49,911 bases of DNA from Chloroflexota bacterium (lineage in GTDB: Bacteria; Chloroflexota; Anaerolineae; Anaerolineales; UBA11858), in assembly GCA_018648225.1 (NCBI GenBank), contig JABGRQ010000064.1:1-49911 (forward strand), read 5' to 3'. Position 1 is the stretch's first letter; every line of letters begins with the position of its first letter. The position numbers were made by a program, and so were the translations under genes. Shown piece by piece: positions 16,048 to 24,479 of the stretch. The notes under the pieces are model-generated. The model did not search any database. It had not been told where the DNA came from and worked only from the letters and a program-made list of their open reading frames with translations.

Positions 16048-17801
16048 ATACAAGCAATCGTTTCCGTTATGCCAGTATGGGCGTAGTCTTTATTTTTGCC
16101 AGTCTGGCAATTGTCTCCCGGTTGATTTATATTCAAATTGGACCAACGCATGAAAGTATCCAGACCTTCGAGGCAGTGGATGGTTTGACACTCGTCAACC
16201 TGTACCCGGCACGCGGCAATATTTATGATCGTCATGGCCGTATGCTAGCGGGTAATCAGCTGATTTATGAAGTAGCGATTGAACTCAGCTATGTGCGCAA
16301 CGCGGAAACAATTGCCTGGGCAACAAGTGCATATCTAGGCTTGGATTATAACGAAGTATTTGCTTTGGCCAGTTTGAAACTCGATGAGACAGACCTGAGG
16401 CATATTACACTGAGCAATTTTGTTCCACATGACACCGCGGAGATTTTATCGACGCTAAAATTCGATTTTTTGGATGATCCTGAAAATGCGGGTGTGGGTT
16501 CTAACAATAAAGTGCATAGTTTGGTTGGATTGACGATAACCCCGCGGCTAGATCGCAGTTACCCGGAGGGGCCGTTGGCATCCAATGTGTTGGGTTTTGT
16601 GATGAAAGACGGCACCAGCATTCATGGCGTTGAAGAAGAACTGCACTGGCTACTTTCTGGCGTGGAGAAACAAGAAGCGGTTTCCACGGACCCGCATCTG
16701 GCAATGGAATTGCCAGAAACAATACACGGTGCAGATATTGTATTGACTCTTGATCGAGAAATCCAGTCCGCAATGGAAGAAATACTCGATGCCCACATGG
16801 CATCCAGCGGTTCAACATCTGGCAGTATTATTGTGATGGACCCTAGGTCGGGTGAACTTCTCAGTATCGCATCGTACCCGCGTATGGATTTGTCGGCAGA
16901 GTGGGACTTTGAAGCCCTGTTTGAGGGGAATCTGGCGTTTAATATGGCGATTGATGGTTATGAGCCGGGTTCAGTTTTCAAAGTGCTTACTATGGCCTCC
17001 GCATTAGATGCAGGGGTTGTTGTGCCAAATACTGAATTTATTGATACCGGCGCACTGCCCGTGGATGGCTGGACAATCCATAACTGGGATGGCGGTGCCT
17101 GGGGGCCGCAAACGATGACGACATGTTTGCAGCACTCGTTGAATGTTTGCTTGGCCTGGATTGCTACGGAAAAGCTAGGCCCAACATTGTTTTACCAGTA
17201 TTTGCACGATTTTCAGTTCAAACAACCTACCAATGTCGAATTAGCGCGTGAATATGCTGGTAATGTCCGATTTCATAATGATCCCGATTGGCATCTGATT
17301 GACCTGGCGACAAATTCGTATGGGCAAGGCATTGAAGTCACGCCGCTACAAATGCTGCGAGCAATTTCAGCGGTAGCCAACGATGGAAAAATGATGACGC
17401 CGTATATCCTGCAGGCTGTAGTCGATGACGAGCATCAGTATTCATTTGGCCCAGAAGTTGCCGGGCAGCCGATTTCAGCGGCTACAGCTCACACGCTTTC
17501 GGAAATGCTGGCTACATCGTTAGAGAAGGAAGCATCTACATCTTTGGTGCCTGGTTATCGTGTGGCCGGAAAAACAGGCACGGCCACAATTTATAACAGC
17601 AGTCTGACCAATGCATCGTTTGTTGGCTGGGGCCCGGTGGATGACCCTCAGTTTATGGTGTATATCTGGTTGAACAAGCCCACGAGTACGCCCTGGGCTT
17701 CGTTAGTCGCTGCCCCAGTCTTTCGTGATGTGGTGTCCCGGTTGGTGGTTCTGATGGATATTCCACCCGATGAGGTGAGACTTAGCATGAATGCCGAATA
17801 A
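16044..17801 (+). CDS. ftsI: Penicillin-binding protein, FtsI/Pbp2 type transpeptidase
   Basis: A 585-residue class B penicillin-binding protein that crosslinks septal peptidoglycan. There is one N-terminal membrane helix (about residues 8-30), a dimerisation/pedestal domain starting near ARGNIYDRHGRMLA, and a transpeptidase domain with SVFK (active-site Ser in PGSVFK), SLN (in LQHSLNVCLA) and KTG (in VAGKTGTATIY). No C-terminal PASTA repeats. Start ATG 16044 overlaps the ftsL stop by 4 bp, implying translational coupling; the open frame upstream belongs to ftsL's shadow. It should partner FtsW encoded further down. murF follows directly, so murE is absent here. Confidence 0.93.
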   Translation: MNTSNRFRYASMGVVFIFASLAIVSRLIYIQIGPTHESIQTFEAVDGLTLVNLYPARGNIYDRHGRMLAGNQLIYEVAIELSYVRNAETIAWATSAYLGLDYNEVFALASLKLDETDLRHITLSNFVPHDTAEILSTLKFDFLDDPENAGVGSNNKVHSLVGLTITPRLDRSYPEGPLASNVLGFVMKDGTSIHGVEEELHWLLSGVEKQEAVSTDPHLAMELPETIHGADIVLTLDREIQSAMEEILDAHMASSGSTSGSIIVMDPRSGELLSIASYPRMDLSAEWDFEALFEGNLAFNMAIDGYEPGSVFKVLTMASALDAGVVVPNTEFIDTGALPVDGWTIHNWDGGAWGPQTMTTCLQHSLNVCLAWIATEKLGPTLFYQYLHDFQFKQPTNVELAREYAGNVRFHNDPDWHLIDLATNSYGQGIEVTPLQMLRAISAVANDGKMMTPYILQAVVDDEHQYSFGPEVAGQPISAATAHTLSEMLATSLEKEASTSLVPGYRVAGKTGTATIYNSSLTNASFVGWGPVDDPQFMVYIWLNKPTSTPWASLVAAPVFRDVVSRLVVLMDIPPDEVRLSMNAE

Positions 17802-17813
17802 TTTGAAGAAGTT

Positions 17814-19229
17814 ATGCTAACTTTAGGCGATATTCTGAACGCATTGGTTGACCAGCATCCTGCCTGGGCCACACAGGTTATCACGGATGCGGTTGTTGAT
17901 TCCCGGCATACTATCCCTGGAGCGTTGTTTATAGCTATGCCCGGCGAGCAGGTTGATGGGCATCGTTTTGTTGTCAGTGCTTTCGAGCGCGGCGCAGTGT
18001 GTGCGCTTGTGCAGCAAGATATGCCAGAACCATTTCCTGTTTTAGATTTACGCCCCGGGGCAGCGCTCAACTTGAACTCCAGGATTGAATATCCCTGTGT
18101 TTTGCGTGTGGAAGATACTCTCTTGGCTTTGCAGCGGGCGGCATCCTACTGGCGTCGTCAATTGGATATAAAAGTTATTGGCATCACGGGCAGCGTTGGA
18201 AAATCGACCACGAAAGAATTGATTGCCGCGGTTTTGGGCCAGCGCTATAGTACTTTGAAAAATTCCGGCAATCTGAATAATGAGATTGGTTTGCCACTCA
18301 CGGTGTTAGGCTTGAGTGATGGACATCGACGGGCGGTTCTGGAGATGGGTCTATACGTGCCGGGCGAAATCGCTTTTTTGTGTGATCTGGCGCAGCCACA
18401 TATTGGTGTGATAACCAATGTTGGCACAGTTCATGCCGAACGCGCCGGATCGCAAGAAGCGATTGCGCGTGGCAAAGCAGAACTGGTTCAGGCGTTGCCC
18501 CCGGAGGGTGTGGCGATTTTAAATTACGATGACCCCTGGGTGCGCGAGATGGCCGGGAAAACAGAAGCACGGGTTTTCTTTTACGGGCTAGATGAGCAGG
18601 CCGATTTGTGGGCCGATCAGGTTGAGGGCCTGGGGCTGGAAGGAATTCGTTTCCGGCTGCATTACCAAAATGAAACATTATATTTGCGTGTGCCCATGAT
18701 TGGCCGCCACTCGGTACATACGGCGCTTCGGGCGGCGGCTGTGGGTCTTGTGGATGGTTTAACCTGGCAGGAAATTGTCACCGGGTTGCGGGCAGGGCAT
18801 ACCCAATTGCGCCTGGTGGCGGTGCGAACTGAAAGCGGCGCTTTGCTGCTAGATGATACCTATAACGCTTCACCGCAATCTACGTTGGCGGCGCTGAATC
18901 TTTTGGATGAGATGGATGGCCGAAAAGTGGCCGTACTGGGTGATATGCTGGAACTGGGCCCCTATGAACATGAAGGTCATTGGAAGATGGGCTTGCGCGC
19001 TGCAGAAGTGGCTGATGAACTGATTACGATTGGTGAACGTGCCCGCATCATTGCCGCAGCAGTGCGCAGGACGCGTTTCCCGGAAGAGCGGATTGCAGAA
19101 TTAGAAGATAGCCAGCAGGCGATTGAATATTTGCGCGAAAAGTTGGGCGCCGATGATGTTGTTTTGGTGAAAGGTTCGCGCGGCATGCACATGGATCGGA
19201 TTGTAGCCAGCCTGGAGGCGCGGTCATGA
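17814..19229 (+). CDS. murF: UDP-MurNAc-tripeptide--D-Ala-D-Ala ligase
   Basis: A 471-residue ATP-dependent ligase that adds D-Ala-D-Ala to the UDP-MurNAc tripeptide in the cytoplasm. N-terminal DAVVDSRHTIPGALFIAMPGEQVDGHRFV binds the UDP-sugar; the ATP loop is GITGSVGKSTTKE near residue 125; NSGNLNNEIGLPLT and EMGLYVPGEI are MurF signatures that separate it from MurE. LLDDTYNASPQST begins the C-terminal domain. The length is normal. Its last bases overlap mraY (ATGA). No murE was found between ftsI and this gene. Confidence 0.95.
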   Translation: MLTLGDILNALVDQHPAWATQVITDAVVDSRHTIPGALFIAMPGEQVDGHRFVVSAFERGAVCALVQQDMPEPFPVLDLRPGAALNLNSRIEYPCVLRVEDTLLALQRAASYWRRQLDIKVIGITGSVGKSTTKELIAAVLGQRYSTLKNSGNLNNEIGLPLTVLGLSDGHRRAVLEMGLYVPGEIAFLCDLAQPHIGVITNVGTVHAERAGSQEAIARGKAELVQALPPEGVAILNYDDPWVREMAGKTEARVFFYGLDEQADLWADQVEGLGLEGIRFRLHYQNETLYLRVPMIGRHSVHTALRAAAVGLVDGLTWQEIVTGLRAGHTQLRLVAVRTESGALLLDDTYNASPQSTLAALNLLDEMDGRKVAVLGDMLELGPYEHEGHWKMGLRAAEVADELITIGERARIIAAAVRRTRFPEERIAELEDSQQAIEYLREKLGADDVVLVKGSRGMHMDRIVASLEARS

Positions 19230-20233
19230 CTCAAACATCTGTCTCCCTGGCGCTGGCGGCCTTTAGTTTTTTGTTAACGGTCATTTGGGGCAGTCCGTTT
19301 CTGCGCATTTTACGCTATTTCAAAATGGGCGAACAAATCCGCATGGATGGCCCGGAGCGGCACTTTGCCAAGCTGGGTACGCCTACGATGGGCGGCCTGA
19401 TGATTGTATTGCCGGTGATGTTAATTACGCTGTTATTGAATGGCGCTTCACTGATTGGTCCCACAGAGATGTTGGGTAATTCAGTGTTGCTGCCCACCGG
19501 CGTGTTGGTATTATTCGCGCTGATTGGCATTGTGGACGATTGGGCTGGCCTGCGTGGCAAACGCAGCGATGGCCTTAGCGCCCGGGTGAAGTTCTTTTTG
19601 CAATTGGTGATTGCGTTTTGGGCATCGTATGGCCTGTATCACTATCTTGATGCGCCGCATCTCTATTTGCCCGGCTTTCATATCGAGTTTCGGGTTGGAT
19701 TGTGGTATATCCCGGTTGCTATGTTTCTGATTGTAGGTTTCTCTAACGCCATCAATATTACCGATGGCCTGGATGGTCTGGCTGGTTTGATCTCGGTGAC
19801 GGCATTTGTGGCCTATGGCGGCATCGCCGTGATGCAAGGGCAAATATTTGTGGCGCGTTTCTGTTTCACGCTGGTAGGCGCATTATTTGGCTTTTTATGG
19901 TTCAACGTCCATCCGGCGCAATTATTTATGGGCGATACGGGTTCGCTCAGTCTGGGGGCAGCGCTGGCGGTTGTAGCCCTGATGACCGGTCAGTGGGCAG
20001 TGCTGCCGATTATTGCCATTATTCCGGTGAGCACCACCTTGAGCGTGATGCTTCAGGTGCCTTATTTTAAACTCACCCGGCGTTTGTATGGCGAAGGCCG
20101 CCGCTTGTTCAAAATGGCACCCTTACACCATCATTTTGAGCTTTCGGGTTGGAGTGAAACACAGGTAGTGCAGCGTTTCTGGCTGATCAGTTTGATGACT
20201 GCGATGATTGGAGTCGCTTTGGCGGTGGCGTAA
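19226..20233 (+). CDS. mraY: Phospho-MurNAc-pentapeptide transferase
   Basis: A 335-residue polytopic membrane enzyme that moves phospho-MurNAc-pentapeptide from UDP to undecaprenyl phosphate, making lipid I. About ten hydrophobic helices are seen. Catalytic motifs are present: GIVDDWAGLRGK (Asp pair), NAINITDGLDGLAG, and MAPLHHHFELSGWSE near the C-terminus; also KLGTPTMGGLMI. It starts inside the murF stop and ends 2 bp before murD, so all three should be co-translated. Confidence 0.96.
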   Translation: MTQTSVSLALAAFSFLLTVIWGSPFLRILRYFKMGEQIRMDGPERHFAKLGTPTMGGLMIVLPVMLITLLLNGASLIGPTEMLGNSVLLPTGVLVLFALIGIVDDWAGLRGKRSDGLSARVKFFLQLVIAFWASYGLYHYLDAPHLYLPGFHIEFRVGLWYIPVAMFLIVGFSNAINITDGLDGLAGLISVTAFVAYGGIAVMQGQIFVARFCFTLVGALFGFLWFNVHPAQLFMGDTGSLSLGAALAVVALMTGQWAVLPIIAIIPVSTTLSVMLQVPYFKLTRRLYGEGRRLFKMAPLHHHFELSGWSETQVVQRFWLISLMTAMIGVALAVA

Positions 20234-20235
20234 CG

Positions 20236-21630
20236 ATGATTGAATGGAGAGGACAGCGCGTTTTGATTGTGGGGGCTGCCCGCCAGGGTATAGCTCTGGC
20301 GCGTTTTCTCGCCACCCGCGGCGCGCATGTTGTGCTCAACGACCGCCGTGCTGCGGAAGAACTTCGTGAAGCGCAGGCCGCGCTGGTCGATGTGCCGCTA
20401 AAATGGGTGCTGGGCGGCCACCCTTTGGGCATTCTCGATCAAGTGGATTGGGTGTGCCCATCCGGCGGGGTGCCGCTGGAATTGCCGCTAATAGTCGAAG
20501 CGCTGGCGCGTCGAATCCCGCTGGCAAATGATTCGCAAATATTCCTGGAGCACGCCCCCTGCAAAGTGATTGGGATTACCGGCTCGGCAGGCAAAACCAC
20601 CACTACAACCCTGGTTGGGCGCATGGCAGAAGCGGCCTGCAACCTGCAACCTGCAACCTTTAACCGGGCCTGGATTGGCGGCAATATTGGCAACCCGTTG
20701 ATCGCCGATATAGATAATATGAGCGCTGATGATATTGCTGTGATGGAACTTTCCAGTTTTCAGTTGGATGTGATGACTCGTTCTCCCCAGGTGGCTGCCG
20801 TACTGAATATTACGCCCAATCATCTCGACCGGCACGGCAGTATGCAGGCCTACACTGCGGCTAAAGCCCGGATTCTAACGCATCAAACGCTGGGAGATGT
20901 GGCCGTATTAGGGAGCGATGACCCCGGAGCCTGGGGCTTGGCGGACTCTCTCCGGGGGGATTGCATCAGCTTTGGGCTGGCGCGCCCACCCGAGGGCCAG
21001 GCCGGTGTTTTCCTGCACGAGGCGTGGATTCGCTTCTGGGATGGGGAATTTGCTCACGATCTAATTCCGCGCGAGGCGATCCATCTGCGCGGTGAACATA
21101 ACCTGGCAAATGTATTGGCAGCCTGTGCGATTGCCGCGGCTGTGGGGATCCCCTCCGAGGCCATGCGCGTGGCGGTAGATGGTTTTGCTGGCGTGCCGCA
21201 CCGCCTGGAGTTTGTGCGCACTTGGCGCGGCGCCGATTGGTATAACGATTCGATTGCCACCGCCCCGGAGCGCGCGCTTGCAGCGCTGAATGCTTTTGAT
21301 GAGCCGTTGGTGTTACTGGCTGGCGGGCGCGATAAAAATTTGCCCTGGGATGTTTTTGCCGAAATTGTGCGGCAGCGCGTGGATCATTTGATCCTTTTTG
21401 GCGAGGCCGCCGCCTTGATCCGGCAGGCTGTGGAAGCCGCTGATCCTGCCGAATGCCCGTTTTCAATGCACGAATGTACCGGGCTGCAAGCTGCGCTGGA
21501 AGCCGCCGCCGAAGTTGCCGTGCCGGGCGCTGTGGTTTTACTCTCGCCGGGCGGAACAAGTTTTGATGAATTTAAGGATTTTGCTGAACGAGGAGCGTTT
21601 TTTCGGACATGGTTGAACCAACAGGTGTAA
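20236..21630 (+). CDS. murD: UDP-MurNAc-L-Ala--D-Glu ligase
   Basis: A 464-residue ATP-dependent ligase adding D-glutamate to UDP-MurNAc-L-Ala. It has the N-terminal Rossmann-like domain (RVLIVGAARQGIALARF), the ATP loop GSAGKTTTTTLVG (near residue 115), NHLDRHGS, HNLANVLAAC and a C-terminal domain with LLAGGRDKNLPW and LLSPGGTSFDEFKDFAERG. Between the ATP loop and GGNIGNPL there is an extra segment (CNLQPATFNR) coded by a heptamer array. The gene's end overlaps ftsW by 22 bp. Confidence 0.94.
   Translation: MIEWRGQRVLIVGAARQGIALARFLATRGAHVVLNDRRAAEELREAQAALVDVPLKWVLGGHPLGILDQVDWVCPSGGVPLELPLIVEALARRIPLANDSQIFLEHAPCKVIGITGSAGKTTTTTLVGRMAEAACNLQPATFNRAWIGGNIGNPLIADIDNMSADDIAVMELSSFQLDVMTRSPQVAAVLNITPNHLDRHGSMQAYTAAKARILTHQTLGDVAVLGSDDPGAWGLADSLRGDCISFGLARPPEGQAGVFLHEAWIRFWDGEFAHDLIPREAIHLRGEHNLANVLAACAIAAAVGIPSEAMRVAVDGFAGVPHRLEFVRTWRGADWYNDSIATAPERALAALNAFDEPLVLLAGGRDKNLPWDVFAEIVRQRVDHLILFGEAAALIRQAVEAADPAECPFSMHECTGLQAALEAAAEVAVPGAVVLLSPGGTSFDEFKDFAERGAFFRTWLNQQV
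20636..20663 (+). repeat. Heptamer array inside murD
   Basis: Three copies of CCTGCAA (20636-20642, 20643-20649, 20650-20656) and one CCTTTAA. The array codes for CNLQPATFN, an insertion relative to typical MurD where the helix after the ATP loop leads into the conserved GGNIG motif. Confidence 0.85.
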
Positions 21631-22880
21631 TAGCCTCCCCGCGTGGGACGAAAAAAGAAAATGAACTGCCCTCATCGCGGTTGAATTTTGACGTGCTGCT
21701 GGTGTTGGTATTTCTGACGCTGGTTGGCTTCGGCCTCTTGATGACGCATTCGGCCAGTTGGAATGCCTCATTGCAGCTTTCCCCGGAAGAGATTGGCCAT
21801 AGCTCACCAACATTTCTCTTTTTCCGCCAACTGCGCTGGCTGGGTGTTGGGTTTATTGTCATGTTGTTGTTCACCTGGCTGGACTATCACTATTGGCATT
21901 ATCTTTCAATTGGCGCGATGGGCGTCACCCTGTTGATGCTGGTGGCTGTGCTGCTGGTTGGCGAGAGCAACGATGGCGTGACACGCAGTTTTGCAGACGG
22001 GTCTGTGCAGCCTTCGGAGTTAGCCAAATTTGTGATCGTGATTTATTTAGCGGTTTGGTTGTATGCCAAGCGCGATCAGCTCAATGATATTGGTTTTGGT
22101 TTGCTCCCGCTGGGAGCGATTGTCGGTATTACTGGTGGTTTGATCTTGCGTCAGCCCGATTTGAGCGCCGCTGGCATGGTCTTAATTCTGGGCGGCCTGA
22201 TGTATTATCTGGCAGGCAGCGACGCTTTTCAGACCACGGTGCTCTTTTTGATAGCGGGCGTGGCTGGTTTTTTGGTGCTGCGTTTTAACCCCACTGATAA
22301 CGACCGTGTGGCAACTTTCATCAACGGTTGGAACGATATCCTCGAATCATCCGACCATGTCATGCACTCGCTGGTGGCTTTTGTGCGCGGTAAATGGATT
22401 GGCGTTGGCATTGGCCTCGGGACGACTAAACTGACCACATTGCCGTTCCCGCATACCGATAGTGTTTTTGCGGTGGTTGGTGAAGAAACGGGTGTGTTGG
22501 GTGCGGTATTCCTGGTTTTTCTCTTTGGCGCTTTATTGTGGCGCGGTCTGGTGATTGCCCGGCAAGCCCCCGATGGGTTGGGGTCGCTGCTGGCCGCGGG
22601 CCTGACCATGTGGATTACGCTGGAAGCGTTTATGAATATGGCATCATTATTAGGGTTGATGCCCTTTGCAGGGAACACATTGCCCTTCTTCAGTATTGGT
22701 GGTTCCAGTTTGGTAACTTCCATGGCTGCGTTGGGAATTGTATTCAATATTTCGCGTTTATCTGAACGCAAACAGGTTGAAGAATCACGGAGGACATTGG
22801 GTGCGATTGTTGATTTGCGCCGGTGGAACGGGCGGTGGCGTGTACCCCGCGCTCGCCGTTCTCGAACGGCTAAACGCTAA
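21609..22880 (+). CDS. ftsW: SEDS glycosyltransferase FtsW
   Basis: A 423-residue multi-pass membrane protein of the SEDS family that polymerises lipid II into glycan during septation together with FtsI. Ten or so hydrophobic helices are seen, with family patterns QPSELAKFVIVIYLA, RQPDLSAAGMVLILGG, SDHVMHSLVAFVRGKWIGVGIG and GNTLPFFSIGGSSLVTSM. Start ATG 21609 lies inside the end of murD. The basic C-terminal tail (RRTLGAIVDLRRWNGRWRVP...) overlaps the first 80 bp of murG in another frame, which is unusually long for this cluster. Confidence 0.92.
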   Translation: MVEPTGVIASPRGTKKENELPSSRLNFDVLLVLVFLTLVGFGLLMTHSASWNASLQLSPEEIGHSSPTFLFFRQLRWLGVGFIVMLLFTWLDYHYWHYLSIGAMGVTLLMLVAVLLVGESNDGVTRSFADGSVQPSELAKFVIVIYLAVWLYAKRDQLNDIGFGLLPLGAIVGITGGLILRQPDLSAAGMVLILGGLMYYLAGSDAFQTTVLFLIAGVAGFLVLRFNPTDNDRVATFINGWNDILESSDHVMHSLVAFVRGKWIGVGIGLGTTKLTTLPFPHTDSVFAVVGEETGVLGAVFLVFLFGALLWRGLVIARQAPDGLGSLLAAGLTMWITLEAFMNMASLLGLMPFAGNTLPFFSIGGSSLVTSMAALGIVFNISRLSERKQVEESRRTLGAIVDLRRWNGRWRVPRARRSRTAKR

Positions 22881-23937
22881 GTTCAAAGATGTGCAAACTC
22901 TGTGGGTTGGCGGTGAAGGCGGCATGGAAGCCGGGCTTGTTGCAAGCGTAGCGAGCACAGCGAGCACAACGAGTGCAGGCATTGCCTTTGAAGCAATTCC
23001 CGCGGCCGGACTGCACGGCGTTGGCTTGCGCGCCTTGCCGGGCAATTTTTGGCGTTTAGTGCATGGATTTTTCGCCGCGCGTCGCCTGTTGCGCCAGTTT
23101 CGCCCCGAGGTATTATTCTTCACCGGCGGCTATGTGGCTGCTCCCGTGGCATTGGCGGGCTGGCGCGTACCGACGGCGCTCTTTATCCCCGATATTGAGC
23201 CGGGCCTGGCGCTAAAGGCGCTTACGCGTTTCGCCGACCGTATTGCCATCACGGCGGCAGATTCGCAGCAATTCTTCCCGCGCCGCGCCGAACGGTTAGT
23301 TGAAACCGGCTATCCCGTGCGCCATGATTTGATTAATTGGGATCGTTCAAAAGCGCAGGCTGCCCTCGGCCTGCAAGCAGATTTGCCAACCTTGTTGGTT
23401 TTTGGCGGTAGCAAAGGTGCGCGTTCGATCAACCGGGCTTTATTTGCTGCCCTCCCCGATTTGCTTGCTAAAATGCAGATTGTGCATATCAGCGGCACAG
23501 CTAACTGGGAAGAAGCCGAGGCTGCCCGCGACAAGTTGGCGCCCCATCTGGCATCCCGTTATCATGCACACCCCTATTTGCATGACGAAATGGGTGCTGC
23601 TCTTGCCGCTGCCGATCTGGTTGTTGCCCGCGGCGGCGCATCAACACTGGGCGAGTTTCCCGTTTTTGGACTTCCGGCCATTTTGGTGCCTTATCCGTAT
23701 GCCTGGCGCTATCAGAAAGTGAATGCCGATTATTTGGCACAGCGCGAGGCCGCGGTGATCCTGTCGGATGATGAATTGCCGCAGAAACTAGCTCATCTGG
23801 TGCGCGAACTCATGCAGGATGCAAATCGCCGCCAAAAAATGAGTACGGCGATGCGGGCGCTGGCGCGGCCAGATGCTGCCGCCGCAATTGCAGAGATATT
23901 GCATCAGCTTGCTCAGCAAAGCAATCATTTGGAGTAA
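22801..23937 (+). CDS. murG: UDP-GlcNAc:lipid I N-acetylglucosaminyltransferase
   Basis: A 378-residue GT28 glycosyltransferase that converts lipid I to lipid II at the inner membrane face. RLLICAGGTGGGVYPALAV is the N-terminal glycine-rich loop, FFTGGYVAAPVALAGW, LVFGGSKGARSIN and VVARGGASTLGEFPVFGLPAILVPYP bind acceptor and UDP-GlcNAc. Start: GTG 22801 with GGAGG 6 nt upstream; a longer frame from 22738 is only shadow of ftsW. Residues after GGMEAGLV carry an insertion ASVASTASTTSA that is coded by 9-bp tandem repeats. Confidence 0.93.
   Translation: MRLLICAGGTGGGVYPALAVLERLNAKFKDVQTLWVGGEGGMEAGLVASVASTASTTSAGIAFEAIPAAGLHGVGLRALPGNFWRLVHGFFAARRLLRQFRPEVLFFTGGYVAAPVALAGWRVPTALFIPDIEPGLALKALTRFADRIAITAADSQQFFPRRAERLVETGYPVRHDLINWDRSKAQAALGLQADLPTLLVFGGSKGARSINRALFAALPDLLAKMQIVHISGTANWEEAEAARDKLAPHLASRYHAHPYLHDEMGAALAAADLVVARGGASTLGEFPVFGLPAILVPYPYAWRYQKVNADYLAQREAAVILSDDELPQKLAHLVRELMQDANRRQKMSTAMRALARPDAAAAIAEILHQLAQQSNHLE
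22942..22977 (+). repeat. 9-bp tandem repeat inside murG
   Basis: Four units, GCAAGCGTA, GCGAGCACA, GCGAGCACA and ACGAGTGCA, code for ASV, AST, AST and TSA. Typical MurG has only a few residues between the MEADLV-like and GI motifs, so this array looks like an expansion. Confidence 0.8.
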
Positions 23938-23942
23938 TCGCT

Positions 23943-24479
23943 ATGGTAAGTTTGCTGTTTATGTTCTATTTATTTGTCATCCTTTTTGCCATCATCGGCT
24001 TTATGCGCGGCTGGGCAACGGAAGCGCTGGTCAGTTTTAGTGTGGTTCTGGCCTTGTTTTTGATCACGATTCTTGAAACATTAATACTGAAAGACACTGG
24101 AATAATGCCAGATGGAACACTTCGGCAATTCTGGATTCGCGTATTTATCGTGGGTATGCTGGTATTCTTCGGTTATCAAACGCCCAAAATTTCGCGCCTG
24201 TCTGGCGCCGCGCGTAGAGAGCGCATTTCCGATTCTCTTCTGGGTATATTCCTAGGCGCAATCAACGGCTATCTAATCTTTGGCACTTTGTGGTTCTATC
24301 TCGCACATGCCGGGTATCCATTTGAGAAAATCATTGCTCCGGATGCCACTACAGAAGTTGGGCAGGCAGCTATCGCAATGGTGGGACGCATGTTCCCGGC
24401 CCTGATTGGCTCCACACCGTATGGCATTTACATTGCCGTGGGTCTGGCTTTTCTATTTGTATTGGTGGTGTTTATCTAA
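23943..24479 (+). CDS. CvpA-like integral membrane protein in the dcw cluster
   Basis: A 178-residue protein with about four hydrophobic helices (residues about 3-20, 28-48, 66-84, 96-120, and a C-terminal one near 158-178). The RGWATEALVSFSVVLALFL and RISDSLLGIFLGAINGYLIFG segments recall CvpA/colicin V production family proteins, whose true role is unclear. It sits between murG and murC, and its stop overlaps the murC start (TAATG), so it should be made with the cell-wall enzymes. A role in envelope synthesis or division is only implied by position. Confidence 0.65.
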   Translation: MVSLLFMFYLFVILFAIIGFMRGWATEALVSFSVVLALFLITILETLILKDTGIMPDGTLRQFWIRVFIVGMLVFFGYQTPKISRLSGAARRERISDSLLGIFLGAINGYLIFGTLWFYLAHAGYPFEKIIAPDATTEVGQAAIAMVGRMFPALIGSTPYGIYIAVGLAFLFVLVVFI

